Part shown: in pieces, positions 12,421 through 24,575 of the stretch
How positions within the stretch are numbered: position 1 is the first letter of the stretch
Layout of the letters: each line of letters opens with the position of its first letter
NCBI GenBank assembly: GCA_950295325.1
Contig: OX485805.1
Location: 32,849,501-32,913,500 of the forward strand
DNA from: Polytrichum commune
Lineage: Eukaryota > Streptophyta > Polytrichopsida > Polytrichales > Polytrichaceae
Length of the DNA stretch: 64,000 nt
Direction of reading: 5' to 3'
Program-made: the position numbers and the translations under genes
The notes under the pieces: generated by a model
What the model saw: only the letters and a program-made list of their open reading frames with translations
Databases searched by the model: none
What the model was told of the DNA's origin: nothing

Positions 12421-14820
12421 ACCATTACTCAATAGTAGGTGAGAGGATGATGGCACCATACCTGCTAGTGTAATTACTGTAGCATTTTTGCAATCATGTA
12501 AGCCACCTTTGGCTTCATGTAATTGGTGCAATGTTGTTGCCATTGCTATGTACATATCCCTTTTACTGTGATGGATGAGGGCTACAGAGTACATATACAC
12601 ATACAATATGCTTAGTTTTCCTATGCAGCTAGATTTCTTGCTATCAATGATTATTGTAAAGAATGGTTGTGCAGAGTTTCCCATATCGATTCTGGAACTC
12701 TTGAAAGTAATGTCTTAGAACAATTGCTTTGATTGGTAGAATTGGATTTGATGTGACCAAAATATCCTCTACAACCCTGCTAAATGAAGACCGCCAAAGT
12801 TATATCCATTTACCGCTAGTAAATGTTCTCATTGCCAACCTCAAATTCCAATATGTGTCAATTGTTGTTCTAGAACTTTGTTCATTGACGCATTAGGCTG
12901 AGCGAGGATGAACACATATTTTTCCCCTGGATTGCAGGCTCTGAAAGCACCTGAAAATAATCAAATGTTAATTACAATAGTAGGAGTACAATGCAGTAGA
13001 CTAGGGACATAAGCAATTATTTGATGTGTCATGGCTGGTTTTTGATGACGATTGGGTGGTAATTTGTGAGTTAGCTTTATTGAATTTGACTGTCAATCAA
13101 ATAATCATGAATTTGGAAAGTCCGAACTTCCTTAATTTTTTTCACAACTCTTGTTTAATGTTGGAAGTGCCTAGAACAATTACTGTGATTTCCATTAAGT
13201 TGCTCAAAGGACAATACAAAAATTTAGGAGTATTTGAATCATATCAAACTATAGTTGCTTGACTTCATTGACTATACCATGGAAGAAATATGGATTGGTC
13301 ATTATTTTATTTCCCTTAATTATAATAAATGCACATTTGAGGGTTGTAGTTCCAAGGCTTTGGGGGTCTTGTGCTTCATTTAGTCATGGAAATTCACATT
13401 ATTGAATGTGTTGTCTGAAGGTAAGAAACTAATGTTTTCAATGTGCTGAGACAGGGGGCACCACTTCAAGTGTAGGTTAACAAGAAGATCACATCCACGA
13501 AGACACAACTTCCATACGAGTACTACTCACTCGATTATTGCAAACCTAGGAAAATGTGCAGAGAATGTTGGTGAAGTTTTGCAAGGAGACCGGATTGAAA
13601 AATCTCCCTACATTGTATGTTACAAGTTGTATTCTTTGCAAATTTTGATGGCGTCAGGTTCAGGCACTGTGAATGTCACAATGCCGGGCATTTTATGAGT
13701 GTTTTTTTAACAAAATATTGTGTTCCAAGTTTTCTTCTCTCGGATGAGACCTGTTAAGCAACATGGTAGGGGATGAGTGCATTTGTACGTCTTCATGGAC
13801 ATTCTACATATGTGTTTCTCAGGTATGATGCATGGTTAACCTATTTGTTTGATAATTATTTTGCTATTAGTTTTCCACTTTATTGCTCGAAAGAATTTGT
13901 TCACAAAAGATTTGTTTGCCTGAGATGTATTCATGTGGTCAGTGATCTTAGATGCTCATCGAAATATCATGAGAGGGACACATGCTTTACCGAAAACCTC
14001 ATGCCTCATTACATTTTTGATACGACTGAGCAAATATGTTTTCTACCTTTGGCAGTTTAAAATGAAAGAGAATAAATAGTGCAGGATTGTCTACCGACTC
14101 GAAAAACTCCCAGAGAAGTCAGCAAAAACCTTTGTTGACAAGATTATGAATGTCCACATAATCACTACTTTGTGATATTTACTTCAATAGTTGGTTGATG
14201 GACACCTTTGGTGTGTTGTATACAACACTTGAAAAAAATCCTAGGTATTGGGAAATCTATGGCAACCTACACCTAGTTATACTCCTAATGGATAGAGAAG
14301 TTGAACACATTATTGGGTTTATCATTACTTGTCTCTGAATTTCTATGACAATTATTTTGGTGAAGTTGCCAGTTCTTAGAAACTCAATAACTTACCCTAC
14401 ATCGGTGGTTTTGTTCTTCAAATGGAGTCTAGGTCCTATTGAGCATAATTTTTAAATTAACTTAGATTGTATAAACACACACTTAACACAAGCTTAACAT
14501 AACATGGCTTACATAGTATAAACCTGATAACATGGCATCCCTCAATGACGTCCATTTTATTTAAATTCGCCGAGGAATTGCACAATAGGTGCAAAATCCG
14601 AAGACAAACTTTTAATTTTGGCCAAGGTCTTCAATGTAGTTGAGGGTAGTTCAGGACCAAACATCCTAAAGCGTAGTTCTTGACAGCTGAGGAGGCTCCA
14701 ACTACTGCAGTACTGGTAGCGTAATCAAATGAAGGTGAGAGCACCAATGAAGAAGTTAAGGAGTCTAAAGGTGTGGAAGTAGCTCCTGTTCAAGACACAT
14801 AGAGTGCACATATGGTTGTG
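12421..14820. other. AT-rich spacer, no recognised gene
   Basis: Open frames such as 13026-13262 and 13773-14060 have no recognisable domain. No repeats with clear ends were seen. Confidence 0.4.
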
Positions 14821-17800
14821 TGAGCCACAATCACCCCCACCCTTCAATTGCGACCTAGTCCGGGTGGGAGATCATGTGCCACATTCAAGCATACCATTCA
14901 CATGTGCGAGCATAATCAAGGAAATGGGAGAAGTGGTGTGTATAACACCTTTTCTTCTTTATTAACAACATGAGCATTCACAAATGCTTGGCCACCAACC
15001 AATGTCAACCCAATTGAACCTATCAAGTCCTCACTCCTCCTTGGCGTAACCCACCTTCCCCAAAGCGGAGCGCTCGGCCCCCGTGCTACCTAGCATCACT
15101 CACTACTAACAACTCTCTGTTAGTCCCCCAACGCTAGTCTAATGTTGCACCCAGCTGGTCCATTGAGTCGAGCTCCCTTGCAGCAGCCACATCGTTCTCT
15201 TGCTTGAAGGAGTGACTCTTCAGGGTCTTCCCCTACTTGCATCCCATGTGTTCGCTGCACCCTTGGGTCCTGATTTGGGCAACCCCTTAGGTTCCTTCAT
15301 CTCCTTCCCTCCTTACCAACCTCACATTATTCCTATCCTAGTGCCACAAATTGAATCACTGGCAATTTGAACAACTGCCAAACAATCGGCGAGAGCTCCC
15401 TAATCTGCCTCGAAAATGATCAATCCCCTGTCATGGCCATTTCTAAAAAGGAACGACTCACAAATTGAGCTTACTCATTAGGAGTCGGCGACAATGCCCA
15501 ACTGTGGCTACTTGTAGCGCTGAGCTGCTGTCGTGGAATTCCTCTGAGCGCTCCTTCACTTCATTCTCCTCATCATCCCGCTTGGTACCTTCGATATTTT
15601 GATTGCCTTTGTGTTGACGGTCCTGAGTCTCCTGGCCAGGCTCTCTCCTATCTGCATTCGGTGTGGGAACCCTTGGCTCGCCCTTTGAACCCCCTTTACC
15701 GCCTTCGGCACCCAATTCCCCCCTTCCCGTTGTCGGCGCCTGAGGAATTCCCAGCTACTCTTCCTGGGTCGGCTTTGAATCGGCCACTATGAAGTGGCTG
15801 CAAAAGTTTGGTGACCCAATCACCACTGTGGGACCGACTCTCTCTTCTTCGTCCCTTGCCACATATGATTCCTACAACCTTCCAGGCCGGGTCCTGCATC
15901 CAATCTGACCCTGCACCCAACGACCATCCTTGGGAGGCGGCAAAACCACAGGATGGACACAACCTCAAGAATGGGTTGAGCCTGCTTACCAGTTGGACTA
16001 TCCCGGTTAGTACCCGAAGATAACCATGCTTCTATCTCCCCAATTGCAGGAGTGGTGACACCAAAAACGAATGGACACAGGAGCAACACTGAGCTAAGTG
16101 GGTGATTCAACCCTACATCTCACAATGCGAGCCCCAACCCATCCGCACAGATGGCTCACACCAAAACTAGACCTCCTGCCCAAAGGAGCCCCAGACAAAC
16201 CTAATGGCCGCCATCAGCAAGAGATGACCAAATTTGCAAATTAGTTTGAAGACGGTGCCGGAGTTCCTCTCCCTTTCTCTGAGCCAGATTCCGAAGCCAA
16301 ATATTCCGCTCACTAGGCAATGTGACACCTACCAGCCGTTTTCTCCTCCTTAGCGAGCCGGCCGAAAGCTGTGAACTGGTAATTCTTGGACGAGGCATAT
16401 CGAGCAGACCTGTGCATGAAGACGCTAAGGGAAGGGAAGTGAGCGAGATCCGTTCATAGGGGAAGACGAAGATGGTGTCCTTGAGACCTATCCAACTGCC
16501 GGACGATTGAAAGCTTGACATGTGGCTTCAGAACTCCTTCCCTCTCGATCTCAGATGCCTCTTCGGAAACGTTCCCTGCTTCATCCTTGTCCAGGTGTGT
16601 GATTCAACGCAGTCAAGGGAAGCCAGTATGTTGCTTCCCTGGTTCAGGTGGCGGCCGATGTCCTCCTACATGGGTCGTTTTAACCCGATGCTTGTTCGCG
16701 TCGGCGTTGGAATAGCCCCCTGACACCTTCATCGTGTCGCACAGCAACGCCTCGTCTCTAGACTCCTCGTTCTCATGGTCAACCAGTATGAGTGTCGCGC
16801 ACCTCTCCATGAGGAGTGCCCGAAACACCATAGGCACAAGGGGGACCCCGGAGTGACACCCGGGACTTGTGGCGCCGTTGGTGAGAGGGCCCAAGTGATC
16901 CTAGTGTGGGTGAGGGCCCCGGGCGTTGGGAACGCCTCCCACCCACGGAGACTAGGAGGCACAAGGGTAAGGCCATAAGCTATGCGTAGCTCATGGCGTG
17001 GTGATTCTAGAATGCTCAAGAACACCTCAATCGGAGGTGTGAGCTAGGAGTTCTGGCAATTTGAGTGGGGCGCTGTCCCAGGACCTCGCCCTGGTACAGC
17101 AGTGCTTGGGAGTGATTCCCGGGACTGCCAAGGTTCAAAGAGGCATAACTTCCTTAGGACTTGCCTGAAAATGGGCAAGTGAGGAATCCATCGGCATCTA
17201 CGTGAAGCGTAGATGAAGATGGAGTGGTTGCATGTTGGCATCAAACATCATACAAGGAAGTTATGATGATCTGAAGCTGCTGGGGGCTTCTAGGCCCATC
17301 GGCTTAGGGAAAATGTCTACTTGGCCCCAACTCTTGGTAGAGAGACAAGAGGTTTCTTGACGGTGGGGTAGGGGCCCCGCGTAGAGTCCTAGAGGCTTAT
17401 ATGGGTGAGGTGGTGTGGCCTCACCCACCTGAGGCCGAACGGCACGGCCTTCATGGGCATTGGCCCAATGTGAGGCCATAGTTGCCTAGTATGGTTCGGG
17501 TTGTTGTAGTGTTGGTCCGGCAATGCGATGATCAACATAAGGTGGGACTTCCATGGATGGAAGTCCACATCTAAGAATTGGTTACCGATTAAGGGGTGAG
17601 TCCCGAAAGTAAAGTAGGAGGGTTGGTTCCCCTCCTATGAACTACATGGTTCGAGGTAGGAGGAGCTAACCATTAGCATGGCGGAATGCGAATGGTTAGC
17701 GCTCGTAACATTTGCTAGAATTGAAAATTGGCAAGATTGTCAAGGGGGGCTAGCAAGGGTTGCGACAATGAGCAGTGGCTTCTTTCAATCACCTCTCTCC

Positions 17801-18130
17801 CTATCCTTGATCCGCCTCCCTCCCAGCCTAGGACTGTTCGTAACCGCTTCGTTTCTCCCTCTCAATCCCAACAACGCTTCCACCTCCCTCTACTATTCTC
17901 ACATCGATCCCCAATGACACAGGGCTTCGCCTCCTCCCTCCTCTCTCTCTCCTCTCTACCCACATGGATAATGAGGCCTCAACCTCCCACCTCCCGAGAC
18001 CCCTCGAAGCTCATTTTTTCTTGCATAGCCCGGCATCTTTCGGGCCGCCCCGAAAGAAAAACGGGTTTGGACTCCTTCCTTGCCATTTCCTTCCAAGACC
18101 CCTCCTGCCCACACCTTTCAAGTGTACTTA
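14821..18130. other. GC-richer tract without a recognised gene
   Basis: Base composition changes sharply from the AT-rich surroundings. Both strands carry overlapping frames of 60-150 codons (for example 15458-16110 minus, 16201-16521 minus, 17728-18177 plus). None gives a domain I recognise, and high GC content alone makes stop-free frames more likely. The 3' part (about 17770-18130) is pyrimidine-rich, with a perfect 8-bp hairpin at 18037-18056 (ctttcggg / cccgaaag). It could be a decayed transposon, an old insertion of foreign or organellar DNA, or a structured non-coding locus. Confidence 0.45.
16972..17700 (+). other. Cluster of perfect hairpins (structured tract)
   Basis: Hairpins found by eye: 16972-16997 (10 of 11 pairs, loop tgcg); 17022-17040 (acacctc/gaggtgt); a 12-bp outer stem 17144-17155 with 17254-17265 (cataacttcctt/aaggaagttatg) that encloses 17159-17180 (acttgcc/ggcaagt) and 17195-17215 (catctacg/cgtagatg); 17403-17426 (gggtgagg/cctcaccc); 17545-17566 (10-bp arms, 2-nt loop); and 17665-17700 (gctaaccatt/aatggttagc). 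The nested three-way arrangement at 17144-17265 resembles a folded RNA. No group II intron domain V or known RNA family was recognised. Confidence 0.6.
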
Positions 18131-18527
18131 ACTCTTTTTCTTTTTATTTAATTTGCCTTACCACTTTCCAGAGGTAAGGTTGACCTTATTAAAATTGTTT
18201 TCCATCTCTTACCTTTACGGTGAAGCTAACAATTATGTGAGCACAACTTTTTGGGCTCACAGGTTGAAACTTCAACCGGTTTATTTGCAACTAACTGTTG
18301 GTTCTACCCGGTCATTGTCTAGGACTGCAATTGTGTCATTTAATTGTTTTTTGTTCTTTGACATTCCCAAAATACACTATCCAAACTTGGAGATTGCCTT
18401 TCCCATCCTGACATGATGAACATTGTGCCTGTGACAATAAAAATTAAGATTTATGAATGAATCTACAATGTTAGATATCCGAGTGAGAAGAGAATGCAAG
18501 ACCTTATGTTGGAGTTTGCCATACATT

Positions 18528-18532
18528 GTAAA
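18528..18532. repeat. Copia target-site duplication GTAAA (left)
   Basis: GTAAA directly precedes the 5' LTR and recurs at 24535-24539 directly after the 3' LTR. A 5-bp duplication is the norm for Ty1/copia integration. Confidence 0.9.
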
Positions 18533-18930
18533 TGTTAAGATAATAGATAAGCACCTAGGCAACCTAGGTTAACCGTCATCTAGCATGGAAGCTAATCAGT
18601 ATTAATTAGTCCCACATGGGCATTAGCCACCTTAAGTAAAGTGGCGGCCGCCGGTAGGAGGCCGTGCACACAAGTCCAAGGTATCTCAACTTATGAACAA
18701 ACAATTAATTAAAGGCCTCGGTCTTGGTGTAGGAGACCGAGGCCGAGTTAGAATATTCCCACCGAGGTAGCTAGTCCGCGGTGTAACCGGGTGCCGACAC
18801 TTGGACCTAGTCCAAGTGTCGAGCCAGATTGTATATAAGGGCATTTCCCCCCTTGATCAAAATATTTCAAGAGTTTGAGTTAGCACGGTTACTCTGTTTC
18901 ATTATGCACCTGGTTTCCTCACTCTTAACA
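18533..18930 (+). repeat. 5' LTR of the copia element
   Basis: 398 bp, TG...CA ends. It contains 'ttgtatataagggc' near 18830-18842, a plausible TATA box for element transcription. It is matched along its full length by 24137-24534. Confidence 0.95.
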
Positions 18931-18950
18931 CGTTATCAGCACTGCTCCTA
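18931..18950 (+). promoter_or_regulatory. Putative primer-binding site
   Basis: The sequence directly after the 5' LTR, cgttatcagcactgct, has the 'ttatcagcac' core seen after LTRs in a subset of plant copia elements. The exact primer tRNA was not determined. Confidence 0.5.
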
Positions 18951-19580
18951 GCACCTCATTGTTCACTTTAGATTGTTAGTCAATCACTTCTGAGAGCACT
19001 TGAGTGGTCACTTTTGAGAGATCACTAGATAGACATGCATGTTTAACTTGTACGAGCATAAGAAAGTCTTTTCACCTCCAGATAGATAGTTTTTACTACT
19101 GAGCTACTATCGGAGAGCAGATTTTACCTAGATCAGATATATCTAGAGTCATTTTCGTGACAGTTGCTACATCTGAACTCAAGCGCCTACCTACCATCTT
19201 TATTTTCTACATTCTGGACCATCTTTTTAGTACAAAAATGCTGCCCAATTTACTCCAGAAATCCATATCTAGAAAGATCATAAAAGTTTACAGTACCGAA
19301 ATGCTGCCCAATTTTTGGTAGAAATTATAATTGCACTTTCTGATTTCCTCTTCATAGAAAAGTTATGCTGCCGAATTTTTCCTGATACTCACACTTTGAG
19401 ATATAAGTTACCCTACTTATTCTCATTTCTAAGTTGTATTTCTGATTATCTATATATATAGACTTAGCATTTTCCTTTCCCACTTAAGTTCTTGGTCACA
19501 CTAATATATAGTTATGGTTGATAGCGACTAACCATATTTAAGTACCCTTATCCGTATGTACCCTTGTCTCATCAAAATAA

Positions 19581-21056
19581 ATGTTTACTTCATCAACTGA
19601 TGACATACACACCATAATATCAATGTCTACAAAATCTAGATTTACGGAATCCAAAATGCATGCCTTAATGTTTGCACCTCTGAGTTCCGACGGGTCAAAC
19701 TTCTTAGAATGGGTTAACGATGCTAAAGTGTTACTGAGTGCTGAGGACCTCGCCAAGACTCTAACATCACCACCTCCCAGCACAAGCACCACCCCAACGG
19801 ACGACACACCACCGATCCCGCCAGCAGCCAAATGACATACACTGATGATACTTCGACGCCACCTCGACCATGCATTACGACTTCAATACTTGCAGATCGA
19901 GGACCCCGCCGAGCTATGGGCGGAACTTCACGCCCGGTTTGACCACGAACAGACGTTGTTCCTGCCACAAGCTCGAGCGGACTGGACCAACATCCGAGTA
20001 CTCGATTTCCCGGACTTCGCCGCATTCAACTCGGAGCTGCACCGGATTACAGCTCAACTTCGGTTGTGCGGGCATGTCATCACGGATGAGGAGCTAATCG
20101 AGAAGACCCTCTCGACATTCCCACCTGCAACGGCCATCCTCTCACAACAATACAGGAATATGAAGTTTAAGAAGCACTCGAAGCTCATGTCTCACCTATT
20201 GCTCGCGGAGAAGCATCACCAAATCCTGCTACGAAACGCGGAGTCCCGACCAGCGAGGGAGGTGCATACGACCATCGCCAAGATCGAGGACGTCGAGCCG
20301 GAGGAGCTAAACGGAACCACGAGAACACTCGCACCAATGCCGGGGACGGGACGCAGAGCGGGAGCGACGCGCGGAGCCGGAGCCGGACCGCGGCGGGACG
20401 ACTCACAAGTTCACCACCACGCGGAAGTTCACACTACAGAGGCCTCCCGTAGGCCACCAAGAGGTTCTTTTCACAAAACTCCACCTCAATGGCATAATAA
20501 ACCTACAACAGGGAACCCACACAGACCTAGATACTTCCCACCTAAGCAAGAACAGGCTAGGACAACCTCGGGAAATTGTCATAAATGTGGAAGAAAAGGA
20601 CATTTTGCAAAGGATTGCAGGGCATCACAGTACATTGTAGATATGTTCAGGGAATTGCAAAAGCTACATAATAAACCAAGGCATAATTACAACTTTGAAC
20701 CCTCAGACATGGCCGATCTTGATGTTGATATGGAAAATTTTATGGCTATCCGGGAAGGAGGCACGTCAACCCAAGATGTTGCCCTCTTGGATAGCGCATC
20801 AACTCACACAATCCTAACTAAGGCACAATTCTTCCACTTCCAAAGTGAGAACTCCTGGTCCACCTGTAAGATACTTACAATGACCGGAAGCCGGACGCTA
20901 AGGTTCCGGGAGGGCCGGGCAACAATTATCTTGCCTGGGGGATTCTCCCTCAATTGCGAGAAGGCAATGTACGCCCTAGATGCGCCGAGGAGCCTGATCA
21001 GCTATCGGGATCTGAGGGCGAGGAATATCCACCTCTGCAGGGCGATGAAGAAGTAA
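19581..21056 (+). pseudogene. Copia gag-protease region (disrupted)
   Basis: The frame starts at an ATG at 19581. It is cut by an in-frame TGA at 19833-19835 and then stays open in the same frame to 21056. The middle matches the copia-type gag polypeptide (UBN2-like; R-R-H-L-D-H-A-L followed by E-L-W-A-E-L). A CCHC zinc knuckle, C-H-K-C-G-R-K-G-H-F-A-K-D-C, lies at about 20577-20618. A basic Arg/Gly-rich, GC-rich stretch precedes it (20330-20400). The aspartic protease motif at about 20787-20800 reads D-S-A instead of the usual D-S/T-G, so the protease is likely impaired. The frame is lost near 21010-21050, where the pre-integrase sequence continues in another frame. Confidence 0.9.
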
Positions 21057-24049
21057 TCGAGCTTAGGCAAGGACCCCAGGTCATTGCCACCGCTAACGCG
21101 GGCCTCGATGGACTTTACAAGGTTGCCATAAAACCCTTGGCATCTAGCCCCACCCTAGGTGAGGAAGAGGTTTGCATGGCCGCGTGGGAGAGAGGTCCCA
21201 CAGCAGAGCGCAACCTGGCGTAGGGAGTGTCTATAGACACTAAAGCCGCCAAGCCAGACATTTGGCACTCCAGACTAGGGCATCCAGGAACAACAATATT
21301 CCGGAGGATGATCCCTTTGACCCAAGGTCATACCCTCACAATGGCCGACGCCGGGAAGACGCAAGAATGCATGGCCTGCATTCAGGGAAACTAATCAGGA
21401 GACCGTCACATTGGACCTTATCCACGGAACTACCTCCGCCACTATTCAGGATACATGGGGATATTTGTGGACCGATAAGCCCACCCTCGGGGACCTTCCG
21501 TTACTACTTCGTATTGGTCGACGCATCGGGAAGCCATCTTGAAGTCGCACTACTTCCGACCCGGAACCTAGCCTTCCCGAAACTCCTATCCATCTTACTT
21601 AGATACAAAAACCATTTTCCGGATAATCCGATAAAACACCTAAGGATGGACAACGCGCAAGAGTTCCGATCTCACGCGTTTGAGGATTTCTGCATCGCAT
21701 CCGGCATAAGCCTATCATACTCAGTACCTTACGAGCACTCACAAAATGGCCTCGCAAAGGCATTTGTGAAGAAAATCCAACTAGTAGCAAGACCCTTGCT
21801 ACTTCATTCCCGACTTCCATATAACATGTGGGGCCACACAGTCCTGCATGCCGCAACCCTCCTCAAGCTTAGACCCACCTTACTAAACACCCAAACAGCC
21901 TACGAACTCCTATCCGGGAAACCCTCGAATGTTGCCCACATTCGGACCTTCGGGTGCCAAGTCTGGGTACCACTATCTGACCCAAAAAGACAAAAACTAG
22001 GACCCCAACGACACGAGGGAATTTACGTTGGATATGATTCACCCTCAATCATATGATATCTTGAACCGGCAACAGGTAACCTCCTTAAAGCTAGATTCGC
22101 TAACTGCAAGTTCATTGAACATGTATTCCCAACCATACCTTCATCTAAGCCTAACCCACCTTTGAACTTCGGTGCACCGGAGATATTTACCCAGAATCCC
22201 GACCCACCTACGGCCCTAACCAACACCGAAACCTCCAAGTTACTCAACCTTAAGGCCCTAGCTGAAAACATCATAGACGGTTTTTCAACCGAGGAAAGGA
22301 TAATTCGCTGTGTCATCCCTGGCATAGGCAATATCCTCCCTCAAAAACGACAAGCCACCAAACCACCCGCAACCCAAACACCAAAACAACCAAAAGTCCA
22401 TTTCACCACCGAGTCCTTAGGCTCGAGCCCCGAGACCGATCCCTCAACCTTGGAACAAGCCAAAAAGAGGGCGGATTGGCCAAGTTAGAACTCGGCCTTA
22501 GAGGCCGAATATGCCTCTTTCCGAAAACATGATGTGTTTTCGGACATTGCGGACGACCTCGAGAAACCGCTAATTGGCCACAAGCTAATTTTCACCCGAA
22601 AATTAGACTCGCAAGGCCAAGTGGTAAGATATAAGGTAAGGCTGGTAGCTCAAGGTTTCACCCAACGTCCTGGAGTTGATTTCGACCAAACCTACTCACC
22701 TGTGATGGACTGTGTCTTCTTCAGGTACCTGCTTGCCTTAACAGTCCATCTTGTTCTCAAGATATACTTACTGGATGTGGTAACTGCGTACCTACACGGT
22801 ACTTTGGATTCAATCCTGTATATCAACTCGCCACCCGGATTCCTAGAATCCGTGCCTAAGCCCAAACCGGGACGGTTTGTAGGCCTAAGGATATGCAAGG
22901 CCTTATACGGCCTCAAGTAGTCAGGTGAGCCTGGTATCACCACTTGTGTCACTTCCTAATATCTTAAGGTTTCATTCACAACCCTACCCTACCCTGCATT
23001 TTTACATATTGCACCAATGATGGTTTTGTAATCATTGCCGCATATGTTGACGATTTGAACATCATCGGAACACCTGAGATGTGCAAATTTGCCCAAGACA
23101 TTTTAACAAACAAATTTGATATGAAATGTCTTGGCCCCACGACCTTTTGCTTGGGATTTCAAGTCCATCACATGCCGGATGGCATATTTTTGCACCAACA
23201 GGTATACGTCCAGAAAGTGCTCAAAATATTTCAGATGGAGGACGCCAACCCATTCGCCGCGCCAATGATCGGAAGGAGCAAGACGGACGAAGACCCGTAC
23301 CACCTCGTGAGGAAGAGGAGTAGGTGATAGATAAGCAAAAATACCTCACCGCGGTTGGTTCCTTCACCTACCTAACGCCCCACACTAGACCCAACATCGC
23401 ATTCGCCACAAGCATCTTGACTAGACAAAGCCAAAATCCAACAATGCGGCATTGGAATGGAGTCAAGCACCTCCTACGGTATTTACGAGGTACATCCGAC
23501 CTCGGACTATATTACCAAAAGTCTAACAAATCCGAGGTGATAGGTTTTGCAGATTCAGGATTCCGAACCGACCCGAATGCGGGAAAATCTCAAACCGGAT
23601 ACATTTTCCTCAAGTGCGGAGCGCCCATCTCGTAAAAGTCTACAAAACAGACCGTAACCGCAACATCGACGAACCACGCCGAATTGCTAGCCTTCCATGA
23701 AGCCGCCCGCGAGTGCGTCTGGTTGCGCACCATCGAAAAGATCATAAGGCAGCAATGTAAGATTCAGGAGGAGGAGAAACCAATGGTCATCTTCGAAGAC
23801 AATCCCGCTTGCATATAGCAAATGTCTTCGGGCTTCATCAAAGCCGACCGGACTAAACATATTAGTACCAATATCTTTAGTTTCTCTCAAGACTTGATAA
23901 GCAAAGGTCAACTAGAGATCCGAAAGGTAGAATCGGAACATAATATAGCCGATATGTTTACCAAAGCTCTCCCGACATATAAGCATAAGAAATTATTACA
24001 TGCCGCCGGGATGATGTCACTCCAAGACTTACACTCTTCCAAAGATTAA
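20954..24049 (+). pseudogene. Copia pol region: integrase, RT, RNase H (disrupted)
   Basis: The pre-integrase zinc finger (W-H-S-R-L-G-H ... C-x-A-C) begins in one frame near 21263 and continues in another after a frameshift near 21388. The integrase core is readable to 22053, but the third catalytic acidic residue, normally E in 'NGLAE', is K (codon AAG, 21757-21759). The RT segment includes 'DVVTAYLHG' and an intact Y-V-D-D box at 23043-23054. RNase H blocks follow (ADSGF, NHAEL, EDNPA), ending at 24049. Stops: TAG 21221-21223, TGA 22054-22056, TAG 22486-22488, TAG 22918-22920, TAA about 22966, TAG about 23321, TAA 23633-23635 and TAG 23816-23818. Another frameshift lies at 22921-22931. Almost all stops fit C-to-T or G-to-A change. 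Confidence 0.9.
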
Positions 24050-24120
24050 CACTATTTTATTCCTCAAGGTTTTTGTCCCGAACCGGATTTTACTTGAGAA
24101 AGTTTTTAATGAGGTTAATC

Positions 24121-24136
24121 CTAGGATGAAGAAGAG
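24121..24136 (+). promoter_or_regulatory. Polypurine tract before the 3' LTR
   Basis: The purine-rich 'aggatgaagaagag' abuts the 3' LTR, where plus-strand DNA priming occurs in LTR retrotransposons. Confidence 0.75.
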
Positions 24137-24534
24137 TGTTAAGATAATGGATAAGCACCTGGGCAACCTAGGTTAACCGTCATCTAGCATGGAAGCTAAT
24201 CAGTATTAATTAGTCCCACATGGGCATTAGCCACCTTAAATAAAGTGGCGGCCGCCGGTACGAGGCTGTGCACACAAGTCCAAGGTATCTCAACTTATGA
24301 GCAAACAATTAATTAAGGGCCTCGGTCTTGGTGTAGGAGACCGAGGCCAAGCTAGAATATTCCCACCGAGATAGCTAGTCCACGGTGTAACCGGGTGCCG
24401 ACATTTAGACCTAATCCAAGTATCGAGCCAGATTGTATATAAGGGCAGTTCCCCCCTTGATCAAGATAGTTCAAGAGTTTGAATTAGCATAGTTACTCTG
24501 TTTCATTATGCACCTGGTTTCCTTACTCTTAACA
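24137..24534 (+). repeat. 3' LTR of the copia element
   Basis: 398 bp, colinear with 18533-18930 without gaps. It carries most of the G-to-A and C-to-T changes between the two copies. It is followed by the second GTAAA target copy. Confidence 0.95.
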
Positions 24535-24575
24535 GTAAAGAGGCAATTAAACCGGGCGCCAAACGTCAATTTTTT

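Larger units (their letters stand above)
18533..24534 (+). mobile_element. Complete but defective Ty1/copia LTR retrotransposon
   Basis: The 6002-bp element is bounded by two 398-bp LTRs that start TGTTAAGA and end CTCTTAACA, flanked by a perfect 5-bp TSD. Gag, zinc knuckle, protease, integrase, reverse transcriptase and RNase H segments follow in copia order. All are broken by stops and frameshifts. By-eye comparison of the LTRs gives about 22 differences in 398 sites with no indels, about 19 of them transitions, as expected from deamination of methylated cytosine. The insertion is therefore not recent. The element cannot make its own proteins, though its RNA might be mobilised by relatives. 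Its target was the zinc-finger frame described separately. Confidence 0.95.

Noticed and set aside
16201-16894. Overlapping minus-strand genes in the GC-rich tract
   Set aside because: No domain, no conserved start context, and GC-rich DNA gives long stop-free frames on both strands by chance.
17144-17265. Group II intron or other named structured RNA
   Set aside because: The stems are real, but no domain V-like sequence or boundary motif was recognised, so no family is assigned.
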